From Oscarella lobularis (taxonomy: Eukaryota > Porifera > Homoscleromorpha > Homosclerophorida > Oscarellidae), in NCBI RefSeq assembly GCF_947507565.1, contig NC_089188.1, positions 2,170,001-2,234,000 of the forward strand: a stretch of DNA of 64,000 nucleotides, in the 5' to 3' direction. The notes beneath the pieces are model-generated. The model had not been told where the DNA came from, made no database searches, and worked only from the letters and a program-made list of their open reading frames with translations. Positions 22,815-34,311 of the stretch are shown here, one piece after another; the first letter of the stretch is position 1, and the number at the start of each line of letters is the position of its first letter. A program made the translations under genes and the position numbers.

Positions 22815-24695
22815 ATGCACTGGTACTAGGCGATGACTGTCTACTAGACTTGCACATAGGGAAGTCTCGTGCATAAAGGGGGCCCTCAAAAGGAGAACGA
22901 CAAGCGATTCGTACGTTCGCTACCTGACGTTTGTGCACTTCAACCTCTCGCGACTCATCGACTCGGGCGGAGCTTCTCGATATCGCAGCCTGGACAAAAG
23001 TAAAGCGGCGACGAGAGAGTTCCTAGTTTTTGTTGACTTTCTCTTCTGAAGCCGACAAAAACTTTTCCGCATTGGCTTCCCAAAGCGAAGAAGCGAGCAA
23101 ACTTCTCGTGCACATCGGATTCGAAGAACAGGTACCGTTACGCCCCTTCCCATTGACGTCATCAACGTCAAATCTTTCTTAGGTTCACTCGCTCGTTTTG
23201 AACAATTTTGATTCGAATCAAGCAGCCATTATATCGCTATGCGAATTGGCATTAGAGGGTCTCACAATTGCAAAGAGCGATCCGGCGAGTCTTGTGCCAG
23301 TGTCCAGCACAAGTAAGTAGAAAGGGGCCCCATTAATTAATAAATTAATTAAATGTAATTGACATACCAAGTATCAATAAGCCAATGATTTTAGCTCCCC
23401 GATCAGCTCTCATTGCCTACATGGCATACCACTACTACATTCGAACTCAACTACTCACCCTCCACACGATCCCCCATCTCCTCCCCGCGACCTCCACCGA
23501 CATCCAACTCAGCATGATCGCCATCAACTCAGCTGCTCAGCATCTCGGCGTTCTCGCCGACCAATCGGTGACGCGCGCCCTATGGGACGGTCTGACGAAC
23601 GACATTGTCACCCTAATCCAGGGAACGTGCAGTCGAGACGAGCGCTACAAAATCGGCTGCACGTTACGCGAAACGGGCGATGAAATGATCAAAGAGATCA
23701 TGTCAACGCTCGACGTTGATCCGCGACTCGAGCAGATTTGGTTCCACGCGCAAAATCTCCAAGCGATACTCGGTTTCACGTTCACCGGCTCGTTGTTGAA
23801 TCGCGACGCCGTTAATACATATTTGTCGATTAGTGCTCGCCTTCGACCCGACTGCATGACTGAAGAATACATCGCGCGAATGGACACGTCGTGCGAAATT
23901 GTGAAACAGTCGCTCAGCTATAGTCTCGACGACGAGCAAATTCGTCTTCTCCACGCGACCGTTCAATGGCAAGCGGAACACTTCCTGCGACAGTTTCGCG
24001 TCGAAGCGTTCGAAGCGTCGTCGACGGGGACGCCGTGGGACGCGTTACGGAGTATGGATAGTGGCGTGAGCGCTGATTTTGCTGAGATTCTACGCGATAA
24101 TGCTGAGAGGGAGCAGCGGGAGCAGCGGGAGCAGAAACCTAAAGTAGATAAGTCATGCGGCGGAGATGGAGGGAATTCCGACGATCTTGATTCCGCTGAG
24201 CGTTTGGAGAGACTCGAGGCGGAAGTGACGGCGGCGGCGACGTTGGGCGTTCTGAGAACGGTCGAGGTTAAAATCGGCGCGGCGATGAAGCCCAAGGTGG
24301 CCGCCGTGGCGAAACTGAAAGACGAGATACGAGAATTAAAGGAGACAATTACTGATAGAGTACCGGAGTTTATTCGATCGATCCTTGATTCTACCATTTC
24401 GGAGAAGGAACACGAGCTCGAGTGGGCTTGCAAAGCCGTGCGGCAGTTTCAGACGCTTCAGCGTATGGGCGAGATCAAAGTGCAGGCGTTTCAAATGCGA
24501 TTGGACGGTCTGGACGTCGCCGTGATGCGCGAGTGTCTTTGTGGGTTCGTAGAGTCGTTTCGGAAGGAGATGGATCTTGACCAGCTCGTGAAAATCGTCG
24601 CTGCGATGACGGAGGTCGTTCCTGGTGACGTCGTTTGGAGGTCGGGCATGAGGGAGCGATTTTTGAAAATGGCTGAGAAGAATCCAGCCACGTGA
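22815..24695 (+). CDS. Unknown protein A, paralogue of the gene at 38-42 kb
   Basis: Not recognised. Five exons join in frame to 541 residues: 22815-22822, 22893-22999, 23052-23131, 23183-23312 and 23395-24695. The 8-nt first exon (ATG CAC TG) is supported because the same ATG, donor and acceptor occur in the paralogue at 38009, where the following frame is kept with mostly conservative changes. Residues 1-85 begin MHWRTTSDSYVRYLTFVHFN; the middle is helical (SALIAYMAYHYYIRTQLL, MIKEIMSTLDVDPRL, FHAQNLQAILG, HATVQWQAEHFLRQF). Residues from about 340 are Glu/Lys-rich and likely coiled coil (ERLERLEAEVT, KLKDEIRELKETI), with no counterpart in the paralogue. No signal peptide, and the hydrophobic stretches are too polar to be firm membrane segments. 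Confidence 0.75.
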
Positions 24696-24777
24696 TAGGA
24701 TTTTCGACTTGTTTTTTAATAAATCAAATATTGTAGTTATTAATCATAACTAGGGGTGTTCACGAGGGGGCTTCCGT

Positions 24778-27700
24778 CTACGTCATCAAGTAGCCTAACA
24801 AAATAGCAATGACTATGACAGCCACCATGACTGCAATCGCTATTTTGTTAAAATTGCTCATAGGATCATCGATAGGGGCTTGTTCTTGCGTCGAATGATT
24901 TTCTGTGTCAACGGCTCGTTTTTTGACGGGTACGGAATCCTTTTTCTCCACTGGTTTCGTTTGGAAAGACAGTAGGGTAGAGAAGGGACTATACAGAACG
25001 GAAGAGTCGATTTCAACCGACACTCGCACTCTGAGTCGATACGCAGTATCCGATTGAAGCGTGGATAGCCAAAACTCCGTCGCATCTCCTCTAAAGAGCT
25101 AAAGGAAGACGCATAGAAAAGACAAAAAACATTCTTTAGCTACTCCACCTGATCGAAATCCGAGCCAAATCCAATTTTCTGCATTTGGAGCTCGTAGACG
25201 TAATGAGGTAAGTCAGCAGCTTGGGGACTGGGTTTCCAGGCGATGTGAGCTGTTTCTGACGTCACATTGGCACACGTCAGCCCTACGAAACAAATTTACA
25301 GACGTAAGAGTTTCAGGTGATGCTGAAATCACACCGATCGGTGCCGGAGGTGGCGATTGGGTCGTGCGGTAAGTGATCGCTTCACTCCATTCGCTCTGCC
25401 CGCCGCTGTTCACCGAAGCAAGTCGAAACGAGTAAGGAGAGTTGACTTGCAGACGATTGACGCGATGGGATGCGACTAAGCCGCTGTGGACCGTCTGAAA
25501 TCTGAAAAATCGCCGGTGAGGAGAAAGGATATAGGGACGTTTTTGCCTACTTGTTGTTTCCGGCGCTTTTCATCTGCAAAATGTGTTCAAGTTTTTCAGG
25601 ATTTTCCCACTTGATTTTGAGACTGTTGTACGTTGCTTTCACCAGATCGGGAGGATGTGGCGCGGATGGTGGCGCTGTTCCCGTCGTCGCTTGCAGAATT
25701 TTACTATAGCCTCCCGCACCAATTTCGTTGATGGCTCGAATGCGAATCCTAAGACATCGATACAAAAGAAAACCCCCTGAATTTATTTTTCAAATACTTA
25801 TAAGTCGTCTCGGGATGAAGATTGGGCACAGAAAAGCATTTCTCCTCTGTTTGAAAGACGTCGACTCCGATGACGTCGACGTCATAACGCAAAATAGGTG
25901 AGCCGTTGTTCAAAGGATCTTTCCATTCAATGCCAATTGAATCGACAGTAGAGTGACGCTAGAAAATTGCCAGTAAAACGAATAAACATACGTGATCGTA
26001 GCCCTTACCGTTTGAAGCGACTGAACGGCTGAAGGCGGACCTGGCGGCGTTACTATGGTCACCAGGTCGCTCCAAGGACTTTGGCCCACTGTATTGGACG
26101 CCTTATACAAACGATGAGTGTTTCATTGACTAATTTTTCCAAAATTGCTAACCTGAAGGCGGAAATAATAATAGGTGGCTGGTTTGAGTTGTTTGACGTC
26201 GCAGGCCAAATCTGGACCACTATAAACGCATTCTTCTACTTCGTGGATGAGAGCGAGGCGATAGGAAGTCACTGGACTGCCATTATCACAAGGCGCCTAA
26301 AGGAAAAGAAAATCAAACGCGTTTTTAGTCACTGCTTCGCACCTTCCACTCCAAATGAATCCGATGCGGAGATTTGCACTGGTACGTTGGCGGGAGAGGC
26401 TTCCCTGGAACGGATGCTGACGTTTCGGTGACGAACTCGTTCGACCACGATCCAAAACCAACGGCGTTCTTCGCTTTGACTCGAAAGGCGTACGATTTTC
26501 CGGGGCTTAGGTTGCGTACAAAAAACGACGAAACGGGGCCCGAATAAACGTCGACAAAATCTTGAGAGTTAAATTCTCAAGTGCAGGGGTCTGTAAGGGA
26601 ATATCTTACCTTTGTCTGATTTCATTTGAAGTAAATAGTCTGTAATAGGAGAACCACCAGTGGCGTCAGGCGACTCTGAAAAAAAAAGCATCAAAAACTC
26701 TCTTCGAGGGGAAACTATTCTACGTACCCCATGCAATGGGAAGAGAATCCGCTTTAGCTGTCTTATTTAATCTCAAGTTTTGAGGTGATCCAGGCACAAC
26801 TGGTCTAGTGCTAATCGACGATGCTGTGGAAAACTAAAAGAGTACAGGAAACGATGATAATTCTATAGTTATGTGCACAGAAGTGACGTCTATTTACAGG
26901 GCCTACTCCTCCCGCTGATGAAGCGGATACTCTGCACCAATACCGAGTTCCTGGAGCCAGGTCTTTGATGGTGCACTGATTGAAAGAGCCGTTGTAAACG
27001 TCGGTGAAACCAGTATCTGCAGAAATTGAACGTGGCGTGAATAAAAGGTGTCAAATTTCACCTTTTTGTCTACTAATTTCAACCAAATAATTTGACACAG
27101 GCAAGCCTCCATCTGCCTTGGGAGGACCTAAAACTAGGCTCAGAAAAAAACACTACTTGAAGATTATCAGCTACCCCAGGACACGGTTAGAGACGTGGAT
27201 TGAGAAGAGCCAACAAGTTGAGGAGCCGAAGGGGGTCCTACATATATAAATGACGATTTCGTTCGTATATTTTGAAAGTTCTCCTAACCTGGCTTATCAG
27301 GAGACGTTCTTATATGAGCTACACTACTGAATTTGCTTGTTCCTGAGCTGTTTGATACGCTCACCTAAGGCAAAGGTGAAGAAGTTGAAGGTGACTCAGT
27401 GGACACTTGTATACCCGAAAACTGTACTCCGTATATGACGTCAAATCAGTAGAAGTGAACTGATCGTCACTTCCGTGATAAACCGACCTGAATCCATAAC
27501 CCTAGATAAAATTAATAGATGAAAAAATTATCTGTAGAGCTGAGCTCTTACGGTGGCCGAGTCTTCCATTTCCAAAGTGTACTGAAGCGACTCCACATCA
27601 GACGAGGAGGATTGAGTACTATTCCATCCAATAGTCAAAGAACGAGGTGTCGAAGAAATCAAGTGCGGTTCTGATGGAGCAGCGGGAGGCCCAGTTTGCG

Positions 27701-28693
27701 TAGCAAAACGTTCAATCTCGCTCATTTCACTACAGACGGACTTTCACATTCATGTGTACAATACTTGTAAATTTTATAATGCCTTTTTCCGAGAGCGTTT
27801 TCAGCGCAGACTTTGAACCGATAGGCGTGCCCCTGTGCAAGTTTGATCAACTTGTGCTGCTTCTGAGAGCCGGAATACGTCAAAACAAACTCCTCGTCTT
27901 CTCTACCTTGATCCCAATACAGATGATAAGCACTAATGTCGCTACCATTATGGTATGGCGCCTAGATAAAAAATAATTGCACTTCAATAAAAGAGAGGAG
28001 ATCTCTTACATTCCATTTGACTGTGATGCTGTTCTTTGTTCGGCTTGCTAGTCTCAGCTGAGATGGCTTGTCTGGGACTTCGCTCAGCGTTTTGACTGTG
28101 ACAACTGAGACAGATACATTGACTCTAGCACAGATGCAAGATCAAATAGACCTTTTGATTCGCCATAAAGAGATTCGGTGGGAGAATCTTCCTTACTTTC
28201 ATCATACGCTCGCACTCTAGACAAAAACATCAGTTTCAGTCCAACAACAATAATGAAATTTTCACCTGATAAAATATTCTTTGCCAGGCGTTAGTTGATC
28301 AAGTTTGTAGGCTAAACCGTTTCCCCTACGAAAGACGTTGCTAGGAAATTTTTCTAATCTGTGTGCGTACTTGTAGACGGATTTTAATTTGGTGGTGTCT
28401 TTCTTTTCGTTTCCAACAAAAAGTTCGTAGACGACTTTCCCTTTTGCCTCGTCGAGACTCCACGAAATGGAGGCGCTGCGACTCGTCGTATCGCCAACTT
28501 CGACATTTATAATTTGGGGTTCTCGAGGTGGAGAGGGAGGAGGAGGATCTTCCCTCTTTACTGCGCGACATCGAACGCTGATGGGACGACCCAGTTGATC
28601 TCGAATCACAATCGACGTCCCCGCTTCTGACGCAGCAGCCACCAATTCGCGCAGCGTCGCTTCGGAGATCTCCACTCTGTGTTCTGACGACAT
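24778..28693 (-). CDS. FNDC3: FNDC3-type tail-anchored protein with nine FN3 domains
   Basis: Homologue of FNDC3A/FNDC3B. It starts MSSEHRVEISEATLRELV at 28693 and ends in a hydrophobic segment (IAIAVMVAVIVIAILLGYL) followed only by MT, a tail anchor. Between lie about nine FN3 domains, the number in vertebrate FNDC3. Recognisable starts include PREPQIINVEVGDTT, APSEPHLISSTPRSLTIGW, PPSAVQSLQTV, APPSAPHPPDLVKATYNSL and PPPAPIGVISASPE. The last domain is next to a Lys/Glu-rich linker before the anchor. About 20 exons of 100-200 bp and introns near 55 bp; the product is roughly 900 residues. Vertebrate FNDC3A sits on the cytosolic face of Golgi membranes and acts in spermatid-Sertoli adhesion. 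The start codon is 40 bp from that of the divergent SELENOT. Confidence 0.88.
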
Positions 28694-28733
28694 CTTACTA
28701 ACGCGCGTAGGATATCAGAGGGGAGGAAAAGCG
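28694..28733. promoter_or_regulatory. 40-bp spacer between divergent FNDC3 and SELENOT start codons
   Basis: The two ATG codons point away from each other with only 40 bp between them. Both promoters, or at least both leaders, must overlap each other's transcribed region. No TATA box is visible in the spacer. Confidence 0.6.
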
Positions 28734-29472
28734 ATGTTCATCGTCGTTTGTCTTCTTGTTTTCGCCGCGTCGGGCGTCGCCAAGGCCAAACCGGACTCTC
28801 TACAACACCCCGCTTTTTCGGTTCCGACGCTAAAAGTTCTCTACTGGTAGGTAACGGGACCCCCTTCGCGAAACGCACCTTCTTGACCTCTCGCGATCTG
28901 AACAGCTACTCCTGAGGCTACAAGCGGGTCTTTGAGGAGCTGACCTTACGCCTCAAAGACAAATTTCCCAACCTCCCGATCGAAGGCGACAATTTTCCTC
29001 CCCATCCCATTCGTCAGCATTTGGCCGCTTTTCTCTCCCTGGCAAAATTCGCGCTCATCATCGCCGTCCTCGTCATAGACAGCATCACAGAAAAACTCGG
29101 CGTCAACATCGAGCACTACCCAATATTAGGATGGTGTAGAGAAAACAAGGCAAACCGAAAACCCTCCCCACGTCTTTAGATATTTCTCTATCTTTATACC
29201 AAAATATTTAGTTGACGGCCTGTCTCATGATTTTCTTCATAACAAACACGATAGAAAATCAGTTGATGGCCACCGGTGCTTTCGAAGTTTCGCTAAACAG
29301 TAAAACTGGTCACATTTTTACTCTAGAATTTCCTAGTCTTTTTTGCTAAGATGAAAGGGTCTGGTCCAAACTTGAGACCGGTCGTCTTCCGTCGCTTCAC
29401 GAGCTATTCGACATGGTAGAGGAAAGGGCGAAGATTACGACTCTAGATATGAAGGGATTCAGTGCTGCGTAA
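28734..29472 (+). CDS. SELENOT: Selenoprotein T (UGA read as selenocysteine)
   Basis: ER thioredoxin-like oxidoreductase. Exons 28734-28846, 28906 to about 29151, 29212-29299 and 29351-29472. A signal peptide (MFIVVCLLVFAASGVAKA) is followed, across intron 1, by C-Y-S-[UGA]-G-Y-K-R-V-F-E-E, aligned with C-V-S-U-G-Y-R-R-V-F-E-E of vertebrate SELENOT; the UGA is at 28913-28915. Then come LPIEGDNFPPHPIRQHLAAF, a membrane segment, CLMIFFITNTIENQLMATG, AFEVSLN and VWSKLETGRLPSLHEL, all family blocks. Read as stop, the UGA would end the protein after 40 residues, while 150 conserved codons follow. Intron 2 begins with GC instead of GT (AAG/gcaaac); its partner AG keeps the frame. About 190 residues, close to the vertebrate 195. 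A SECIS candidate lies 60 bp past the stop. Confidence 0.92.
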
Positions 29473-29529
29473 TAGGTTTTCTTATTTATTCTTCGTGTAC
29501 GTTTGTATCTGTTCGCGGGATGTCGCCAC

Positions 29530-29582
29530 GAATGATAAGAACTAGAGAAAGCATGCGTATAGTGCTTCTAGTACTTTGATAA
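29530..29582 (+). promoter_or_regulatory. Candidate SECIS element of SELENOT
   Basis: The 3' UTR has ATGA at 29532-29535 and TGAT at 29577-29580, the two halves of the SECIS quartet core. Between them AAGAACTAG and CTAGTACTT pair, and further in AGCA pairs with TGCT around a small apical loop; an AA pair is unpaired on the 5' side of the loop region. Spacing and order fit a eukaryotic SECIS. Drawn by eye, without energy calculation. Confidence 0.75.
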
Positions 29583-30025
29583 GCCAGGCGATTTCCCCGC
29601 ACTGCGTCATTACTCTATCTATTCTGAACAAATATATTTCTACAATGGCATGATCACGTGAAGCAATCTATGGTAGCAAACCACTGACGGGTCCCGGACA
29701 GAGATAATGACACGAGTACTGTACTGTAGAACGCAGCCGATAGTGACGGAGATAGCAGAGAAGCGCAAATCAATGAAGAAGAAATCGAAACGATTTAGAC
29801 AAATCACGATTATTAGATCCCCCTGATTTGGTTGATCAACAGATTTCCGATTATTTGGAAGAGGTACTGCATGATTTAGACTATATTCCAATATACTTCT
29901 TCTGTACACAACTGCCAATATAATGAATATTCCCCCAAACGCGATTCTTGATTAAATAATACCCTTCTTTGCCAGAACTCTTACACACAGGAGTTCTGTT
30001 GTTGTCTTGCATGTCTCGTCTATTA
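29583..30025. other. Intergenic, no gene seen
   Basis: About 440 bp between the SELENOT SECIS and the stop of the convergent USP9X-like gene. Only the right-hand part (from about 29797) is copied at 33435. Short minus-strand frames are not supported. Confidence 0.5.
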
Positions 30026-32480
30026 CTACTTTAGACAATCCAATTCCATTTGGAATTTCACCAGCATATCTTTCATTTCCGTCACTTGCTCTTCCAATTG
30101 ACTTCTCTGTGCATCAGCAAGCTCTAAAATGAATTGATAGATATCGTCTAGCACTAATAGTAAATACTATATCTCACCTATCAAGGCCATGAATCTTTGC
30201 TCGTTCTGCTCATTGCATGCTTTCAATTTTTCTTCCAGTAGAGAAATTTGCTTAGCCAGTTCTGCAAGACATTGCGTTTATTGGTCCAATGAAACGTTTT
30301 TTTAATTAAATCAAACCCATTTTTTGCAGCACTTGTAATTCCAGCAGCCGGCCTACCTTCCCAGCCATTACGCCATCCTTGTCGACTTCAGCCAATCGCC
30401 GAATCAATTCGATCAATTTCTCCCTCTGATGCTTTCCGGCGTGCACCCAACTCTCCTAAACGTCGACAATAAACCAAAACACGACGAAAAACAGATCGCA
30501 AAGTACCTGAACGCAATGAAAAAGATGATCAAGCTGCTCAGGAGAAAAACTCCACGCAAACTTCGCCAAAAGATCGTGTACGTTCTCCACGATTGCATCA
30601 TCCTTTCCATCCTAGAGCAGGCGTAGAACTCGCAAAGAAAACGTCTCGTTTCGGTAGCAACCTGAACGGCCCAAATGGCATCCAAATCCGCCTGATTAAA
30701 CGCCTTCTCTTGAAGCATGAAATGCAAAATGCCTTCCAGTTGCTCGACGCAATCAGGATTGTCGCGCAAGGCAATAGTCAAAACGTCGTTGTTCTTGATC
30801 CACAACTGAAGGAGACGGAAAAAAAGGCGAAAGTAGTCTTTGAAAGAAAGAAACAAAGACCTCTCTCTCTCACTCTTATATCTCACCACTAGCGTTTCCG
30901 CGCCGACAGTTTCGTACTCCTCGTATTGTCGTCTGTGCCACGGTGAACTGTACAACGTCCAAGCCATTCCGTTCACTTCATGGAGAGCGATCATTTTTCC
31001 ATTGAAGGACGATATTTGAAGGAGCCTTTGTATAGAATAAATGAGAGCGTATTTTTTTAAATTTAATTAAGGATCCCCCCTTCTTACCTCAATATCATCC
31101 TCATTTTAACTTCCCCAAACATCTCCTTTCGATCCGGATCGCCCCAACAAATAACTTTCAAATACTTTCATAATAAAAATATTTAAGTTAAAATGTAGTT
31201 TTTTAATAGGGGGTGAACTGACTTGAAATAGTCTCGACAAAGCGTCGTTCTTTCAAATCGTCGTCGGTGAGACTCTCCAACACCTCCAGCATTCGATCGG
31301 CGCACGGAATCAAGTATTTTTGAAAGCATTCCAAAGTCAAAACGTCAGCGCAGCCGTGAAAAGGTCTAGAGAGAAATAAATTAATAATGGCAGTCTAAAA
31401 TTCTTTTCCAATACCGAATGAGCGCAGCCATGATCTGCACGTTCAGGTTGCTGCCTTCGAGTACGCGCTTTCGCAAGACGTCAAATCCGTTGTAGGATCC
31501 AAAGGCGTTCACCAAATCAACAAGCCAACCCTGGGGAGAATGAAAAAAATTAGAGACACGTATCTAGTAGAGTATGACCCCTTGCTTACCATGGGTTCAG
31601 GTTCTGCCGGTTTCGCATAGACTACATCAGTAAAAGCCTAAGGAAAAAGCGTTTTCTATTAGAACTTCTGCTGTTGATTAGTTTAGTACGTAATCAGAAT
31701 TTTCTGGCGTTTTGGTTTCGTTGACAAAGTGGAAGTCAGACGAAGGACTTAAGACCATTGCAAGAAGATCGAGAAGGTGCAAGACGTCGTCATTCAACTT
31801 GAGAACGCACAATTGAACAAGTCGAAGATTGTTCTCTTGAATGTATTGCTATAAAAAATCTTCATCATCATACGTACGAGTTACAAATTCTCAAAAAATC
31901 CCAAACCTGAATTTCGGCTTCCCACGAGTAGACAGCCTCGTCCGTCAAAATTTTAACAAACGACGAATAGAGACCGTCTCTAAAGAATCTCTGACACGGC
32001 TCGCTTTGAGAATCCAAGCCTGAGAGTAAGTAAGGCAGGGTCTCCCTTAGAAAATCTCCACTGAAAACACCCCCTTCCATCTAACTAACCTCTCTTGCAC
32101 AATCGTATCGCAGCCAGAAGCAAGACCTCCAAATCGCCGCGAGGCGTCACCGGCACAATCCACTTCGTCCCATTCAAACTATCGTCTAATTTCTGCAACA
32201 CTTGCACCGGAAAATCCGCTTCGCCAACATTTTCCGTCATCGACGGCGGTGGCGACGACGACGGCCGTTCGTCGGCGGCGACCACCGATTCGTACGGAGA
32301 CGGCTGATCCGGCGGAACGCTTCGTTCGATTTCGCCGCCGCCGCCGCCACTCTCTTCGTCTTCCCGCAACGGCGGAAGTCCGCCGCTCACGTTTAAACGA
32401 CTGCCGTCGCCGCCGGAGTCGCTTGGATTTTGTCCTCCTTCTCCTTGGCTATTGGGATCGCCGCCTCCCGACACTTCCAT
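30026..32480 (-). CDS. USP9X N-terminal region joined to a coiled coil; no protease domain
   Basis: USP9X is a 2,500-residue deubiquitinase with an armadillo-like N-terminal half. This gene starts [16 protein letters not shown] at 32480, a Gly/Pro/acidic leader as in USP9X, and continues with [114 protein letters not shown] and [13 protein letters not shown]. These match human USP9X residues from about 50 to 540 in order. Then the frame changes to [20 protein letters not shown], an [15 protein letters not shown] exon and an [20 protein letters not shown] exon, a coiled coil absent from USP9X, and stops. The ubiquitin-like and USP domains are missing. About 580 residues and ten or more exons. 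It could bind USP9X partners without cleaving ubiquitin, or be a decaying paralogue. Confidence 0.82.
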
Positions 32481-33098
32481 TGGAGCGCGAGTGGGGAAAA
32501 AAGTGCTGCAAAGGGGGAGTCTAAATGCGCTTCGATTGCGTTCGAAGCGTCGAACGGGGGGATATGCGGAGACGATGCAGGTTTTAGGAGAGGTTTCGGC
32601 TGCGATACGATGCGAAGAGCGTTGGGATAAGCGTTCGCGATGCGTTTTTTGACTGTTTCGACGCGTTTTGTGCGACGATGAGAGTTCGATGGTCTTGGTT
32701 TGCTAACCTGAGTAGATTTGTGCTAAGTGAATCGCTTTTGGGCCGTTCGAGAGCGGTCTGGCGTCGAAATGGCCCCACGAGGATGCCACGAGGATTCGCG
32801 ACTACGCAAGTTCAAATAGCGTACGTTAGCTTCTAGGATGTAAGCGCGGTCAACCTCGGTCAACCGCTGCAATTTGCAGACTCAATCGGCACAGTTGAGC
32901 CAAAAAATCTATTTTTCGGCTCTGAAACGGTCTATAAAGCTGCCGCTATTCGCACAACTCAACCCTGAACTCAACGCGTCACTTTTCTTCCTTTCCCTTC
33001 GCATTCAATTGTGCTTCCCTAAGCAAAAGAAATTAAAAATGATTGAGATGTTAAAAATAAATCTATACCTCATGCTATTGATCCTTCTCTTGCTCCTG
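32481..33098. other. Upstream region of the USP9X-like gene
   Basis: About 620 bp without a recognised gene. It should contain the promoter of the minus-strand gene starting at 32480. A plus-strand stretch near 33039-33098 gives MIEMLKINLYLMLLIL followed by a run of Leu, ending exactly at the duplicated SELENOT intron; see the pseudogene there. Confidence 0.45.
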
Positions 33099-33434
33099 GT
33101 AGGTAACGGGACCCCGTTCGTGAACGCACCTTCTTGACCTCTCGCGATCTGAACAGCTACTCCTGAGGCTACAAGCGGGTCTTTGAGGAGCTGACCTTAC
33201 GCCTCAAAGACAAATTTCCCAACCTCCCGATCGAAGGCGACAATTTTCCTCCCCATCCCATTCGTCAGCATTTGGCCGCTTTTCTCTCCCTGGCAAAATT
33301 CGCTCTCATCATCGCGTCCTCGTCATCAACGTCGAGCACTACCCAATATTAGGATGGTGTAGAGAAAACAAGGCAAACAGAAAACCCTCCTCATGTCTTT
33401 AGATATTTCTCTATCTCTATATCAAAATATTTAG
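33099..33434 (+). pseudogene. Broken duplicate of SELENOT intron 1 and exon 2
   Basis: Nearly identical to 28847-29211, from the intron-1 donor through exon 2 to the end of intron 2. It lacks exon 1, exons 3 and 4 and the SECIS. An internal deletion of about 29 bp removes codons in the AVLVIDSITEKLG region. The upstream sequence could splice at the copied donor, but the joined frame is shifted and reaches a stop early. The UGA is therefore not decoded as selenocysteine here. High identity implies a recent duplication. Confidence 0.85.
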
Positions 33435-34118
33435 ACAAATCTCGATTATTAGATCAGATCCCCCTGATTTGGTTGGTCAACAGATTTCCGATTATTTGGA
33501 AGAGGTACTGCATGATTTAGACTATATTCCAATATACTTCTTCAGTACACAACTGCCAATATAATGAATATTCTCCCAAACGCGATTCTTGATTAAATAA
33601 TACCCTTCTTTGCCAGAACTCTTACACAGGAGTTCTGTTGTTGTCTTGCATGTCTCGTCTATTTCTGCTGCTTTAGACAATCCAATTCCATTTGGAATTT
33701 CACCAGCATATCTTTCATTTTCGTCACTTGCTCTTCCAATTGGCTTCTCTGGTCATCAGCAAGCTCTAAATGAATTGATAGATATCGTCTAGCACTAATA
33801 GTAAATACTATATCTCACCTATATCTTTTTTCAACGCCATGAATCTTTGCTCGTTCTGCTCATTGCATGCTTTCAATTTTTCTTCCAGTAGAGAAATTTG
33901 CGTAGCCAGTTCTGCAAGACATTGCGTTTATTGGTCCAATGAAATGTTTTTTAATTATTAAATCAAACCTATTTTTTGCACCACTTGTAATTGCACCAGC
34001 CGGCCTACCTTCCCAGCTATTATGTCATCGTCGTCGTCGTCGTCTTCAGCCAATCGCCGCCTCAATTCGATCAATTTCTCCCTCTGACGCTTTCCGGCTT
34101 GCACCCAACTCTCCTAAA
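33435..34118 (-). pseudogene. Duplicate of the last three exons of the USP9X-like gene
   Basis: Matches about 29797-30461: the REKLIEL-RRLAE exon and both coiled-coil exons, in the same order and strand. Differences include a run of GAC codons (an Asp stretch) where the parent has VDKDGV, and a few extra codons before the stop. The copy ends at the 5' edge of the parent exon, where homology stops at CTCCTAAA. No USP9X-like 5' exons precede it. Some coiled-coil frame is intact, so transcription cannot be excluded. Confidence 0.75.
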
Positions 34119-34131
34119 CATGCATGTAATA

Positions 34132-34311
34132 GAACAAGTTTTACAGTAGTTTGGAAAAATGTCTCGGTTTGTCTTGCATGAAATTGCAGGTGTCACAGTA
34201 AAATATAAAGCAGAGTGCAACGTGAAGGAAAAAAGAGAAGGGTACTTGATGGTGATGACGATGAATATTATCATCGATGATCAAGTATTCTTCTCTTCCT
34301 CAATCATACAG
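34132..34311. repeat. Dispersed repeat, copy 2 of 2
   Basis: Partner of 3208-3383, about 95 % alike by eye, with a 6-bp insertion near the left end. It separates the duplicated gene block from the 48-bp satellite and, like copy 1, borders tandem-repeat DNA. Confidence 0.65.
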
